64,000 nucleotides of DNA from Natronincola ferrireducens (GTDB lineage Bacteria; Bacillota; Clostridia; Peptostreptococcales; Natronincolaceae): assembly GCF_900100845.1 (NCBI RefSeq), contig NZ_FNFP01000003.1:248001-312000 (forward strand), in the 5' to 3' direction. Position 1 is the first letter of the stretch. Every line of letters begins with the position of its first letter. The notes beneath the pieces are model-generated. The model ran no database searches and was not told the origin of the DNA. It was given only the letters and a program-made list of their open reading frames with translations. Shown here piece by piece: positions 28,249 to 37,036 of the stretch. A program made the translations under genes and the position numbers.

Positions 28249-29274
28249 ATGTCAGAAATCTTATTAAGTGGAATATCCAAGGATTTTAATAATAAAAAAG
28301 TGCTAAAGGGAATTAATTTATCTGTACAGGAGGGACAAATGATTTCCCTATTAGGCCCTTCTGGATGTGGAAAAACCACTACCCTTAAAGTCATTGCTGG
28401 ATTAATTGAGCCAGATGGGGGAGATATCTTAATGAAGGGTCAATCCATATTAAGCACACCTATTGAAAAAAGAGGCACAGTTATTGTATTTCAAGATTAT
28501 TTGCTTTTTCCTCATTTAACCATAAGGCAGAATATAGGCTTTGGCTTAAAAATGGCAAAGGCAGATAAGAATTATAGGGAAGATAAAGTACAGGAAATGC
28601 TTGACCTAATGGAACTGAAGGGTCAAGAAGAAAAATATCCTAATCAATTATCTGGAGGACAGAAACAAAGAGTTGCCCTTGCTAGGGCCTTGGCAGTAGA
28701 GCCCAAGGTACTCTTGTTAGATGAGCCCTTTTCTAATCTTGATTTAAGGTTAAGGGAAACGATGAGGGAATTTATTTGTAGTCTCCAAAAAAAATTAAAT
28801 ATTACTACAATTTTAGTTACCCATGATAAAGAAGAGGCATTGATGATCTCTGATAAAATTGCAGTCATGTTGGAGGGAGAAATCAAACAATTTGGAAGTC
28901 CAGTAGACCTCTATGAAAATCCTGTTTCAGAGGAAGTGGCAAATTTCTTTGGAGAGGCCAATTATCTTACCGGCACCATAGAAAAGGGATACTTTAATAG
29001 TAGCATAGGAAAATTTCAAACCCACATAAACCACCATAGCTCTGTTAGAGCTATGATTCGTCCGGAGAAAATTGAAATTTCTTCCCAAATGTATAAGACA
29101 GGCATTAAGGGTACAGTCATTAAAAAAAGATATGCAGGGGATAGGGTACACTATAGAATTTTATTAAAGGATATAGAATTAAAGTGTATTGCCGCGACAA
29201 AGGAGATTTTTCATATAGGTCAAGAGGTTTCATTAAATATTAATGGGAATAACATCGTATTTTATGAAGGATGA
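28249..29274 (+). CDS. ABC importer ATPase (YnjD-like / CysA-PotA class)
   Basis: A 341-residue ATPase energising the importer. Walker A is GPSGCGKTT (36-44), the Q-loop is VFQDYL, the signature LSGGQKQR near 131-138, Walker B VLLLDEPFSNLD near 153-164 and the switch His in VTHDKEE near 188. The C-terminal ~100 residues form a TOBE-like domain, as in molybdate, sulfate and polyamine importers. The stop overlaps the next gene region (ATGA), indicating tight coupling to the transferase genes. Confidence 0.9.
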   Translation: MSEILLSGISKDFNNKKVLKGINLSVQEGQMISLLGPSGCGKTTTLKVIAGLIEPDGGDILMKGQSILSTPIEKRGTVIVFQDYLLFPHLTIRQNIGFGLKMAKADKNYREDKVQEMLDLMELKGQEEKYPNQLSGGQKQRVALARALAVEPKVLLLDEPFSNLDLRLRETMREFICSLQKKLNITTILVTHDKEEALMISDKIAVMLEGEIKQFGSPVDLYENPVSEEVANFFGEANYLTGTIEKGYFNSSIGKFQTHINHHSSVRAMIRPEKIEISSQMYKTGIKGTVIKKRYAGDRVHYRILLKDIELKCIAATKEIFHIGQEVSLNINGNNIVFYEG

Positions 29275-29285
29275 AGGTGATAAAG

Positions 29286-29960
29286 ATGATATCCATTATT
29301 ATACCGGTGTTAAATGAAGAAAAAAATATTTATCACCTTCTAAAGGAACTGCACACTTTAAAGGGGGATAAGGAAATAATTGTTGCAGATGGGGGTAGTG
29401 AAGATCAAACAAGGGAGATTGCCTCAAAGTATGCTACGGTTATTTCCAGTGGTAAAGGAAGAGGACTCCAAATGAATAAAGGGGCCAGTATAGCTAGGGG
29501 AGAGGGGTTGTGGTTTCTTCATTCAGATAGTGTTATAGTCGGTGACGCCATCCAGCAGATCGAAAATACTATTAAGGAAGGCTATATCGGTGGAGGATTT
29601 TCTCTGTATTTTCATGACTACCCCACTGCTTTTATGAAATTTGTATCCATTACTTCAAATTGGCGAGCTAAATATTTAGGCTTATATTATGGGGATCAAG
29701 GAATATTTATTAAAAAAGAGGTTTTTCACCATATAGGAGGATATCCTGAAATTGCCATTATGGAGGATTGGGAGATAGGAAAAAAATTAAGGGAAATTGG
29801 GAAAATGAAGATGCTACAAAGCCCCATAGGAACTTCTGGCAGAAGATTTAAGCAGGGGGGGCAATTAAAAACCCTTCTATTGATGCATAAAATCAAAGTG
29901 TTGTATACTTTAGGGGTGGCCCCTGCTAAGCTAGTGAAAATATATAGGGAGGCTAGATAA
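29286..29960 (+). CDS. Family 2 glycosyltransferase-like protein (TIGR04283, 'transferase 2, rSAM/selenodomain-associated')
   Basis: A 224-residue soluble GT-A fold protein starting ISIIIPVLNEE, with the DGGSEDQT motif near 38-45, a GKGRG loop near 59-63, HSDS (the DxD-type metal site) near 79-82, and YGDQG and EDWEIG near 132 and 153. This matches TIGR04283, named for its co-occurrence with radical-SAM/selenodomain proteins; no substrate is established. ATG 29286 follows AAGGTGAT; an upstream ATG at 29271 overlaps the ATPase stop. It ends in TAATG with the next gene. Confidence 0.78.
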   Translation: MISIIIPVLNEEKNIYHLLKELHTLKGDKEIIVADGGSEDQTREIASKYATVISSGKGRGLQMNKGASIARGEGLWFLHSDSVIVGDAIQQIENTIKEGYIGGGFSLYFHDYPTAFMKFVSITSNWRAKYLGLYYGDQGIFIKKEVFHHIGGYPEIAIMEDWEIGKKLREIGKMKMLQSPIGTSGRRFKQGGQLKTLLLMHKIKVLYTLGVAPAKLVKIYREAR

Positions 29961-30667
29961 TGAAGGCACTTATTTTGATGACAAGAATACCTATTCCTGG
30001 AAAGACGAAAACCCGATTAATGGAAATTTTATCAGGAAAACAATGTGCCGATATCCATAGATGTTTTCTCTTGGATTTATTTTATGTTTTTTCTATGCTA
30101 GAAAAGGATATTGATATATTTTTAACCTATACTCCTGATGACGCTATTCAAATTATCGACAATATTCTGCCTAAAGATATAGCCTGTTTTCCCCAAAAAG
30201 GTACAAAATTAGGGGAAAAAATGGCAAATGCTATAGAAGAATTATTAAGAAAAGGCTATAAAAAAGTTCTTCTTATGGGGTCTGATATACCTGAAATACA
30301 GCCACAACATATCCAAGAAGCTTATAGTGTCTTAGAAAACAATGATATATGCCTAGGCCCCACCTTCGATGGAGGATATTACCTTGTTGGAATGAAGAAA
30401 ATTCATAGGGAAATATTTAATGATAGCTTAAAGTGGGGGAATAAATCGGTTTTAGAGGGAACAATAGATATTATTAATGGATTGGGGCTACAGGTGGGCT
30501 TGATAGAAAAACACAGAGATATAGATACAAAGGAGGATTTAGCAGCCTTGACTAAAAAAATTAATTTAGGGGTTTTTCAGAATAAAATAGCTCCTCAACA
30601 TACAATACAATTTATTAAAAATTGCTGGAGTGATGAAAACTATGCTAAAAAACAAGCTAAAGTCTAA
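29960..30667 (+). CDS. CofC/DUF2064-like nucleotidyltransferase (TIGR04282, 'transferase 1, rSAM/selenodomain-associated')
   Basis: A 235-residue GT-A fold protein. It starts ALILMTRIPIPGKTKTRL, the nucleotide-binding motif of this family, and has LMGSDIPEI near 112-120 and GPTFDGGYYLVG near 133-144. Members pair with TIGR04283 proteins and are also seen in arsenosugar loci. The ATG overlaps the preceding stop by one base. No radical-SAM protein is encoded nearby, so the pair acts here in a different setting, attached to an ABC importer. Confidence 0.78.
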   Translation: MKALILMTRIPIPGKTKTRLMEILSGKQCADIHRCFLLDLFYVFSMLEKDIDIFLTYTPDDAIQIIDNILPKDIACFPQKGTKLGEKMANAIEELLRKGYKKVLLMGSDIPEIQPQHIQEAYSVLENNDICLGPTFDGGYYLVGMKKIHREIFNDSLKWGNKSVLEGTIDIINGLGLQVGLIEKHRDIDTKEDLAALTKKINLGVFQNKIAPQHTIQFIKNCWSDENYAKKQAKV

Positions 30668-31649
30668 AATACAAGAATATTTATTAGCCCATAATACCCC
30701 AATAAAAAAATTTCAACAAAATAATAAGCTGGAAGTAGATTTTTTGGCCCAAGGGGAGTACAATATTAATTTCACCATAAAAATGGGTAACAAAAAATAT
30801 GTTTTTCGTGTGAATACCAGTAGCCAATTGGAGCTAGAAAATCAAATCCAATATGAGTACAATGCGCTAAAGGCACTGGAGATCAGTGGTGTAACCCCAA
30901 AAGTATATTATGTGGATGATAGTAAAAACTACTTGGACTACGGTGTTTTAATAATGGAGTTTCTTGAAGGAAGGCCATTGGAGTATCAAAAGGATTTAAA
31001 TAAAGCTGCTAAGATTTTTGGTAGAATCCATTCTCTTACTACAAATAGTGTAAAAAATAACCCTTTTATTTTAGAAGAAAATATTTTTTCCGATAGAATA
31101 GTAGAGGGCAAAAGATTATTGAAGAATTATCTACAATCTCCAATTGTTGATAAAGAACTAAGAGCCTTCTTTAATAAATTTATAGAATGGGCTGAAAAAA
31201 ATAGCTACAAGGAAAAATATTTTATAGATAACAAATGGCATGTTATTAACAATACTGAGGTTAACTCCCATAACTTCATTATAGGAGAGGAAAGAAGTTA
31301 TTTAATAGATTGGGAAAAACCGGTTATTAGTGATCCTTGTCAGGATTTGACCCAATTTTTAGCCATCACCACCACCCTGTGGAAGACAGAAACCATATTA
31401 AGTAAAGAAGAGAAGGAGATTTTCTTTAAAACCTATATTGCAAACCTACAAGAAGGGGATAAAGACATTCGTGAAAGGGTACACTTGTATACTCCCTATC
31501 TATATTTAAGAGCTTTATCCTGGTGCGCCTATGCATGGCTTGAATATCAAAACCCTGATAAAGATATTAAAAATATGGATACCTTTAGAAAAATAAAATC
31601 CTATTTAGATATAAACTTTATGGAAAATCTACTTAGAGAATATAAATAA
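30642..31649 (+). CDS. Aminoglycoside/choline kinase-like phosphotransferase (APH family)
   Basis: A soluble kinase of about 335 residues. The N-lobe has FRVNTSSQL and, in place of the usual HGDxxxxN loop, NNTEVNSHNFII near 200-211; DWEKP near 220 provides the metal-binding Asp (DFG equivalent). Antibiotic inactivation is not implied: this family also phosphorylates choline, thioribose and nucleotide-sugar precursors. It overlaps the previous gene; ATG at 30642 is preferred over 30633 on ribosome-site spacing. The HGD aspartate appears to be replaced, so activity is uncertain. Confidence 0.7.
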   Translation: MLKNKLKSKIQEYLLAHNTPIKKFQQNNKLEVDFLAQGEYNINFTIKMGNKKYVFRVNTSSQLELENQIQYEYNALKALEISGVTPKVYYVDDSKNYLDYGVLIMEFLEGRPLEYQKDLNKAAKIFGRIHSLTTNSVKNNPFILEENIFSDRIVEGKRLLKNYLQSPIVDKELRAFFNKFIEWAEKNSYKEKYFIDNKWHVINNTEVNSHNFIIGEERSYLIDWEKPVISDPCQDLTQFLAITTTLWKTETILSKEEKEIFFKTYIANLQEGDKDIRERVHLYTPYLYLRALSWCAYAWLEYQNPDKDIKNMDTFRKIKSYLDINFMENLLREYK

Positions 31650-31670
31650 GCACACCTATGGGGTGTGCTT
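31648..31670 (+). terminator. Hairpin at the end of the ABC/transferase operon
   Basis: AAGCACACC and GGTGTGCTT pair perfectly around a 5-base loop and overlap the stop codon. No T tract follows, so it may terminate weakly or protect the mRNA end. Confidence 0.5.
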
Positions 31671-31759
31671 AAACTATGGGCTTTAACCTGTTGAAGCTCC
31701 TTCGTTATTTCTAAAATTACATTACCTTATGTATATTAGTATAATCTATCATATTAATA

Positions 31760-32659
31760 TTAACAAAATCCACGCTTTGAGGATTTAATAAATTTAATAA
31801 ACTCCATTTCATGGGGACTTAAGACGTGGTCCTTTCTATAGACTACATAAAAGTCAGAAATAACCTCTAGGCCTTCAACGTCAATTTTTTTCAGAATACC
31901 ATCTTTTAATTCTCTTTTTATAGATAATTCTGGAATAAAGGAAATCCCTTTTCCTGCAATAACAGAGGATTTGATGGCCTCCATTGAATTCAACTCATAA
32001 ATAATATTTAGATCATCCACAGATATTCCATGGGTTTCAAGGGTATCTAAAATACATTGCCTTGTGCCTGAACCCCCCTCCCTAAAGATAAGAGGTATAT
32101 GGTCAAGCTCCTTAAGGGTTATAGTATTTTTCATTAAAGGAAGGGAAGTTACTAATAGCAAAGAATTATTGGTAATTTTCTCAATAGTCAATTGGTTAGT
32201 GTTCATACAATTGTAGCATCCATGGACAATACCAAGATTAATTGTTCTATCAAGAAGATTTTCAATAACATCTTTTGTATTACTAATTTCCAAGTGAATA
32301 TTTACATCTTTATTATCCTGTTTATAAATATAGATACTACAGGGTAGAGCATATTCTCCTACAGCCTTACAAGACCCTATCAATAACTGTTTCTTATCAC
32401 TGTTTAAGTTCAAAAGATCCCTTTCAATGTTTTCTTGAAGGGATAGAATTGTGTTGGCATAATCAAACACAATCTTACCGGCTTCTGTCAATTCTACACC
32501 TTTATTGCTACGATTCAGTAAACTAACCTGCAGATCTTTTTCAAGAGACTGTATCTGCATACTTAAGCCAGGTTGTGTCAAGTGGAGAACCTTTGCAGCC
32601 TTTGATATGCTATTTACCTTTACAGTTACATAAAAAGCCTTTAGATACTGAAGATTCAT
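31760..32659 (-). CDS. LysR-family transcriptional regulator
   Basis: A 299-residue regulator with an N-terminal winged HTH (1-60; YLKAFYVTVKVNSISKAAKVLHLTQPGLS) and a LysR substrate-binding domain (about 90-290) like the CysL/CysB-type group. It faces away from the first rhodanese gene across 683 bases and towards the end of the ABC operon. LysR proteins usually control the neighbouring divergent gene and respond to a small co-inducer; here a sulfur metabolite is a reasonable guess, not shown by sequence. Confidence 0.9.
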   Translation of the reverse strand: MNLQYLKAFYVTVKVNSISKAAKVLHLTQPGLSMQIQSLEKDLQVSLLNRSNKGVELTEAGKIVFDYANTILSLQENIERDLLNLNSDKKQLLIGSCKAVGEYALPCSIYIYKQDNKDVNIHLEISNTKDVIENLLDRTINLGIVHGCYNCMNTNQLTIEKITNNSLLLVTSLPLMKNTITLKELDHIPLIFREGGSGTRQCILDTLETHGISVDDLNIIYELNSMEAIKSSVIAGKGISFIPELSIKRELKDGILKKIDVEGLEVISDFYVVYRKDHVLSPHEMEFIKFIKSSKRGFC

Positions 32660-33342
32660 TTTATCACCTATTTATAATTATTTTTACTAGAATACTCCTA
32701 ATAATTTATTATATCATATAAGGGTTTATCATACATAGACATACTTTCTTCATAACTACATAAAGTCATTTATAAACCTTCTATACCATTAGTTCTGTAG
32801 AGATCTATCCCTGTATTAATTCCTTATAAAATAGTCAGTTTGTCTTAATTAGTCTAGATGAAGATAATGAAATAGAGTTTTTCTTAAAGGAGTTATGGAA
32901 TATAAATCGTTGAGCTAAATAGGTAGAAGTATAAAGTAACCCCCAACAACAACCCATTGTTAACAAAGAATTCCATTACTAAGTGTAAAAACAAATATAA
33001 CGATATTACGTTAGTACCTATACTGAAAAGGACTATCATTCTTGATGTGCCTTATTTAGGAATAAAGAAGATTTGTAATTAAAATTACAAAATACTTGTT
33101 AAATGTTTAACTTGTAATAAATTATCCTTATACATTATAAATAATGTTTATTATTTGACAAACAATTTTTATTATATAATGAAGTTGTAAAGAAATTAAC
33201 AAACTATTTCTAAACAAAAACAATGGAAATTTAAAATAAAAGGGGGTAGTCAGTCAAGTAAAATAACGTGTTAAAGTTAAGGGTTACTTATTTCACAGAA
33301 ATACTTAATTAAAACTAAAATGAAGAATAAGGGGGAATTTGT
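32660..33342. other. Divergent intergenic region, LysR gene / rhodanese gene
   Basis: 683 bases without a convincing gene. Near the rhodanese gene, TTGACA at 33155-33160 is followed by TATAAT at 33175-33180, but with only 14 bases between, so this is not a normal sigma-A promoter unless a LysR protein assists. The remaining ~150 bases before GTG 33343 would be a long leader. I recognise no riboswitch. Confidence 0.45.
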
Positions 33343-34317
33343 GTGAAAAAAAATAAATTATGGATTATTTTATTGGCGGTAGTAGTTCTTGTTGGTGGGG
33401 GGTATTATGGCTACAGACAAATGTTTGGTGTTAAAAAAGTGGTAGTTGCTGCATCGGAGCAAATGGATAAAATATCTGAATATGCCAATCCAAGTGCTTT
33501 TATTACACCACTACAATTAAAAGAATTAATAGATAACCAAGAGGACGTTGTTGTAATTGGAGCACTGGACCCTATTAAAGGTGATGCGCCAATTGCAGGT
33601 TCTTTCACAATGTGGCGACCAGACTATTCAGCGGCACAAGGTGTTTACGATTTTGGAGGTATGAGAAATACCATTGAAGAAACAGAAGCCATTCTTTCTG
33701 GCTATGGAGTAACCCCTGATACAACCATTGTTGTATACGCATCTAACGCTCATCATGATGCCGCAAGATTATGGTGGCAGTTTAAGTTATTAGGTCACGA
33801 AGATGTTAGATATTTAGATGGTGGATTAAATGCTTGGGTAGGGGCAGGATATCCAACTGGTGGTGGAAATCCAACGGTAGAAGCAACAAACTATAAAGCA
33901 CCAAATCCTTCAGAAATGTTAATAGCAAGTTTTGATGATGTTGTTGCAGCATTAGGAACAGATACTGTTATTATTGACACCCGAGGTGCTGAAGAAGAAG
34001 ATGGGAGTACAACCCTAAGTGGTGCTTTTGGACCTGGAAAAATTCCTGGTGCTGTGTGGATTGAATGGACGGAAGCTTTAAATGAAGATACTACGTTAAA
34101 ATCAAAAAATCAGCTTCAAGCATTATATGGTGATTTAGAGGATAAAAAAGTTATTACCTACTGTCAATCTGGTGTACGTAGTGCCCATACATTACTTGTA
34201 TTAACCCAAGTATTAGGTTATGAAGATGTAATGAACTACGATGGATCTTGGATTGAGTGGAGCTATGAGCATTATGAAAACAATAATCCTCTAGCTCAAG
34301 TAGAAAATGGAAACTAG
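33343..34317 (+). CDS. Membrane-anchored two-domain rhodanese (thiosulfate sulfurtransferase)
   Basis: A 324-residue protein exported and held by an N-terminal membrane segment (6-24); there is no lipobox. Two rhodanese domains follow. The first (about 50-175) lacks the active cysteine (YASNAHHDA in its place); the second has the active loop CQSGVR near 281-286. The arrangement matches SseA/TST enzymes, which move sulfane sulfur from thiosulfate or mercaptopyruvate to an acceptor. The extracytoplasmic location is like E. coli YnjE. The GTG start follows AAGGGGGAA. It heads a run with the oxidoreductase, CCG and TVP38 genes. Confidence 0.88.
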   Translation: MKKNKLWIILLAVVVLVGGGYYGYRQMFGVKKVVVAASEQMDKISEYANPSAFITPLQLKELIDNQEDVVVIGALDPIKGDAPIAGSFTMWRPDYSAAQGVYDFGGMRNTIEETEAILSGYGVTPDTTIVVYASNAHHDAARLWWQFKLLGHEDVRYLDGGLNAWVGAGYPTGGGNPTVEATNYKAPNPSEMLIASFDDVVAALGTDTVIIDTRGAEEEDGSTTLSGAFGPGKIPGAVWIEWTEALNEDTTLKSKNQLQALYGDLEDKKVITYCQSGVRSAHTLLVLTQVLGYEDVMNYDGSWIEWSYEHYENNNPLAQVENGN

Positions 34318-34423
34318 GTAAAAACTGAAACAAGATAACTTAATCTAATCATGCTATGTGATTAGATTAATCTTGTCTTTACTTATTCAATTAAGACATA
34401 TATCAAAACGTGGAAGGATGATG

Positions 34424-36232
34424 ATGGTGAGTACTGTGATGAACAATGTAGTTTTTAGCGAAGTTATTATTAAAAATGCTGAAAAAATAGTAAATGACTG
34501 CATGGGACTTGAAGATGCATATTGTCAGAGTAGATGTCCAATGGGTACGGAAGCAAAAAAATATGTTAATTTAATAGCTGAAAAAAAGTATGATGAAGCA
34601 ATTAAAGTTATTCGTGAAAAGCTATTTTTACCAAATACCTTGGGTAGAATTTGTGCCCATCCATGCGAAAAAGACTGTCGAAGAGGGGTGGAATTTAACC
34701 AACCTATTGCCATAGCTGCTCTTAAGCGTTTTGCAGCTGAAAAGGCAGATGATGAGGCTATTTGGGATATAACAACAGAAAAAGCAACGGGAAAAAAAAT
34801 TGCCATCATTGGGGCTGGTCCTGCAGGGGCCCAAGCTGCCATAGATCTTAGAAAAAAAGGCCATACCGTAACTATTTTTGATAAGTTAAATGTGGTGGGG
34901 GGCATGATGAGGGTCGGCATTCCTGAATACAGACTACCTAGACATATTATTGATTATGAATATAGTTACCTTAATAAGCTTGGGGTTGAATTTAAACTTG
35001 GTGTAGAAGTAGGCAAGGACATTAGCTTTAAAGGATTGACAGAAAGTTTTGATGCAGTATTATTGGCCCATGGTGCCCACAAGGGAAATATTATACCAAT
35101 GCCAGGTCATAAAGCAGAGGGGGTATATCCTGCAACCGAATACTTAAAGGAAATAAGTCTTACAAGACAGTTTCCTAGAGGTGGAAAACGAGTAATGGTA
35201 ATCGGTGGTGGAGATGTTGCTATGGACTGTGCCCGTTCATCATGGAGAATAGGGGCTGATGTAGTTTATCAGTGTTCTTTGGAGGATCTAGAAAATTTAC
35301 CTGCATCACAAGAAGAAATCCATGAGGCATTAGAAGAAGGAGTAATATTTAATGCTGGATGGGGTCCAACTGAAATTTTTGAGAAAGAGGGTAAAGTAAC
35401 AGGAATTAAGCTTGAAAAAGTAAAGTCTATCTTTGATGAAGAGGGGCGATTTAATCCTCAATATGAAGGGAAATCAAAAATCATAGAAGTAGATACTATT
35501 ATTATGGCAACAGGTCAAGTTGTAGAAGACATCACAGAAGGTGTCCTCCCACAAACAAGGGGTGGAAGATATGAAGTAGATAAAGATACCCTTGCTACCA
35601 ATATGGAGAATGTATTTGTAGCAGGAGATGCAGCTGGTGGATTTATTGTTGTTGAGGCTATGGCGTTAGGAAGGAAAGCAGCCATCAGTATCGACCGATA
35701 TCTAAAGAAACAGGACCTTAAGGCTGATAGGAGCTTTAAGTTTGAGTGGTTCTACGAAACAAAATTAGATATACCTCTACCAGAAGGTACTGAGGATAGA
35801 CAAAGATTATACACTAATATGCGCCAGGCAGAAGAACGGAAGAAGGACTTTGATCAGTCAGACCTTGGTTTTACTGAGGAACAAGCAATTGAAGAGGCCT
35901 CTCGTTGTTTAGCTTGTGAATGTAAGCTTTGTATGAAGGAATGTGTTATGATGAATGATTTTGGAAGTTGTCCAAAGGATATTGTAGAAGGGTTGACAAA
36001 AGAAGGTAGGATGGAGGCTTTATTAGCATACTCATGTAATGCATGTGACAACTGTACAATTGTATGTCCCCATGAATTACCAATGAAGGACATTTTTATT
36101 GGTTCCCGTAAAGATTTTGTTAAAGCTAACAAGGGCGAATCACCAATGAAAGGTCATAGAGCTATTAAAGTCCATCAACTACTTGGTTTTTCCAAGATAT
36201 TTACTACTAAAGTTCGAGGAGGTAAGAAATAA
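34424..36232 (+). CDS. GltD-like FAD/Fe-S NAD(P)H oxidoreductase with C-terminal ferredoxin-type cysteines
   Basis: About 602 residues. The N-terminal Fer4_20 domain has CQSRCP and CAHPCEKDCRRG; a first Rossmann motif GAGPAGAQAA binds FAD and a second, GGGDVAMDCARSS, binds NAD(P)H. A GDAAGG motif near 405 completes the flavin site. The C-terminal ~130 residues add cysteines (CLACECKLCMKEC, CNACDNCTIVCP) for further 4Fe-4S clusters, resembling an NfnB- or HdrA-like electron hub. Three ATGs in a row lie next to GGAAGG; 34424 has the best spacing. Its stop overlaps the start of the CCG-protein gene, implying a complex. Confidence 0.85.
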   Translation: MVSTVMNNVVFSEVIIKNAEKIVNDCMGLEDAYCQSRCPMGTEAKKYVNLIAEKKYDEAIKVIREKLFLPNTLGRICAHPCEKDCRRGVEFNQPIAIAALKRFAAEKADDEAIWDITTEKATGKKIAIIGAGPAGAQAAIDLRKKGHTVTIFDKLNVVGGMMRVGIPEYRLPRHIIDYEYSYLNKLGVEFKLGVEVGKDISFKGLTESFDAVLLAHGAHKGNIIPMPGHKAEGVYPATEYLKEISLTRQFPRGGKRVMVIGGGDVAMDCARSSWRIGADVVYQCSLEDLENLPASQEEIHEALEEGVIFNAGWGPTEIFEKEGKVTGIKLEKVKSIFDEEGRFNPQYEGKSKIIEVDTIIMATGQVVEDITEGVLPQTRGGRYEVDKDTLATNMENVFVAGDAAGGFIVVEAMALGRKAAISIDRYLKKQDLKADRSFKFEWFYETKLDIPLPEGTEDRQRLYTNMRQAEERKKDFDQSDLGFTEEQAIEEASRCLACECKLCMKECVMMNDFGSCPKDIVEGLTKEGRMEALLAYSCNACDNCTIVCPHELPMKDIFIGSRKDFVKANKGESPMKGHRAIKVHQLLGFSKIFTTKVRGGKK

Positions 36233-37017
36233 TGACAATAAAAATAGACAAGAATAAACGTTATGGATTTATGCCCGGATGTAGTTTGCCATCCTATAGT
36301 CCAGAGGCAGTAACAAAGACAACAGCCTATTTAGATTCTGTATTTCCTCGATTTTCAGCAGTTCAAAAATGTTGTGGTAAGCCAACTAAAGCAGTGGGAC
36401 AATATGATCTATTTAAAGAAAGGTTTGCAGATCTACAAAAAGACATGGACGATGTAAATATTGAAGAAATGATTGTAGCTTGTCAAAGCTGCAAACTAAC
36501 CTTTGATGAAGCAAGCACAACACCAACCCATTCCCTATGGGAAATCCTTCCTTTGATTGGTCTTCCAGAAGAACTAAGAGGGAAGGCAAAGGGCAGTGAT
36601 GTAGTATTTACCATACATGATTCCTGTTCAACTCGACATATGACTAAACTCCATGATGGTGTTCGATGGATACTAACAGAACTTGGTTATAAGTATGTGG
36701 AATCAAAGTGCTCTCGGGAAAAGACAAGGTGTTGTGGCTTTGGTGGAATGGTAGTGCCTGCAAATCCTGAAGTTGCTGAAAGAGTTATGAAACGTCGTGT
36801 AGAAACCCTAGACAGTGAATATGTAGTTGTCTACTGTTCTGCTTGTAGATCTTCTATTCTGAAAGGGGGTTCAAAGGCCTGGCATATTTTAGATCTAGTT
36901 TGGGGACCTGTAGTGCATCTTAATGATGAGCCACCAGTAGATGTGTTGGCATCACCGATTAAATCCTGGATTAACCGTTATAAATCTAAGGTTGGTATAG
37001 CTAAAGTAGTTAAATAA
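36232..37017 (+). CDS. HdrB-like CCG-domain Fe-S protein
   Basis: A 261-residue soluble protein with two CCG modules: GCSLPSYSP, KCCGKP and CQSCK in the first half, and DSCSTR, RCCGFGGM and CSACRSS in the second. This is the heterodisulfide reductase subunit B type, which binds noncubane 4Fe-4S clusters that cleave disulfides in known Hdr. The start overlaps the preceding oxidoreductase stop, so the two probably form an electron-transfer unit reducing a disulfide, persulfide or similar sulfur substrate (inference). Confidence 0.85.
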   Translation: MTIKIDKNKRYGFMPGCSLPSYSPEAVTKTTAYLDSVFPRFSAVQKCCGKPTKAVGQYDLFKERFADLQKDMDDVNIEEMIVACQSCKLTFDEASTTPTHSLWEILPLIGLPEELRGKAKGSDVVFTIHDSCSTRHMTKLHDGVRWILTELGYKYVESKCSREKTRCCGFGGMVVPANPEVAERVMKRRVETLDSEYVVVYCSACRSSILKGGSKAWHILDLVWGPVVHLNDEPPVDVLASPIKSWINRYKSKVGIAKVVK

Positions 37018-37036
37018 CTTAATAGGAGGAAATAAA

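Noticed and set aside
30642-31649. Antibiotic resistance gene (aminoglycoside phosphotransferase)
   Set aside because: Only fold-level similarity, an altered catalytic loop and an operon with transport and transferase genes argue for a metabolic role.
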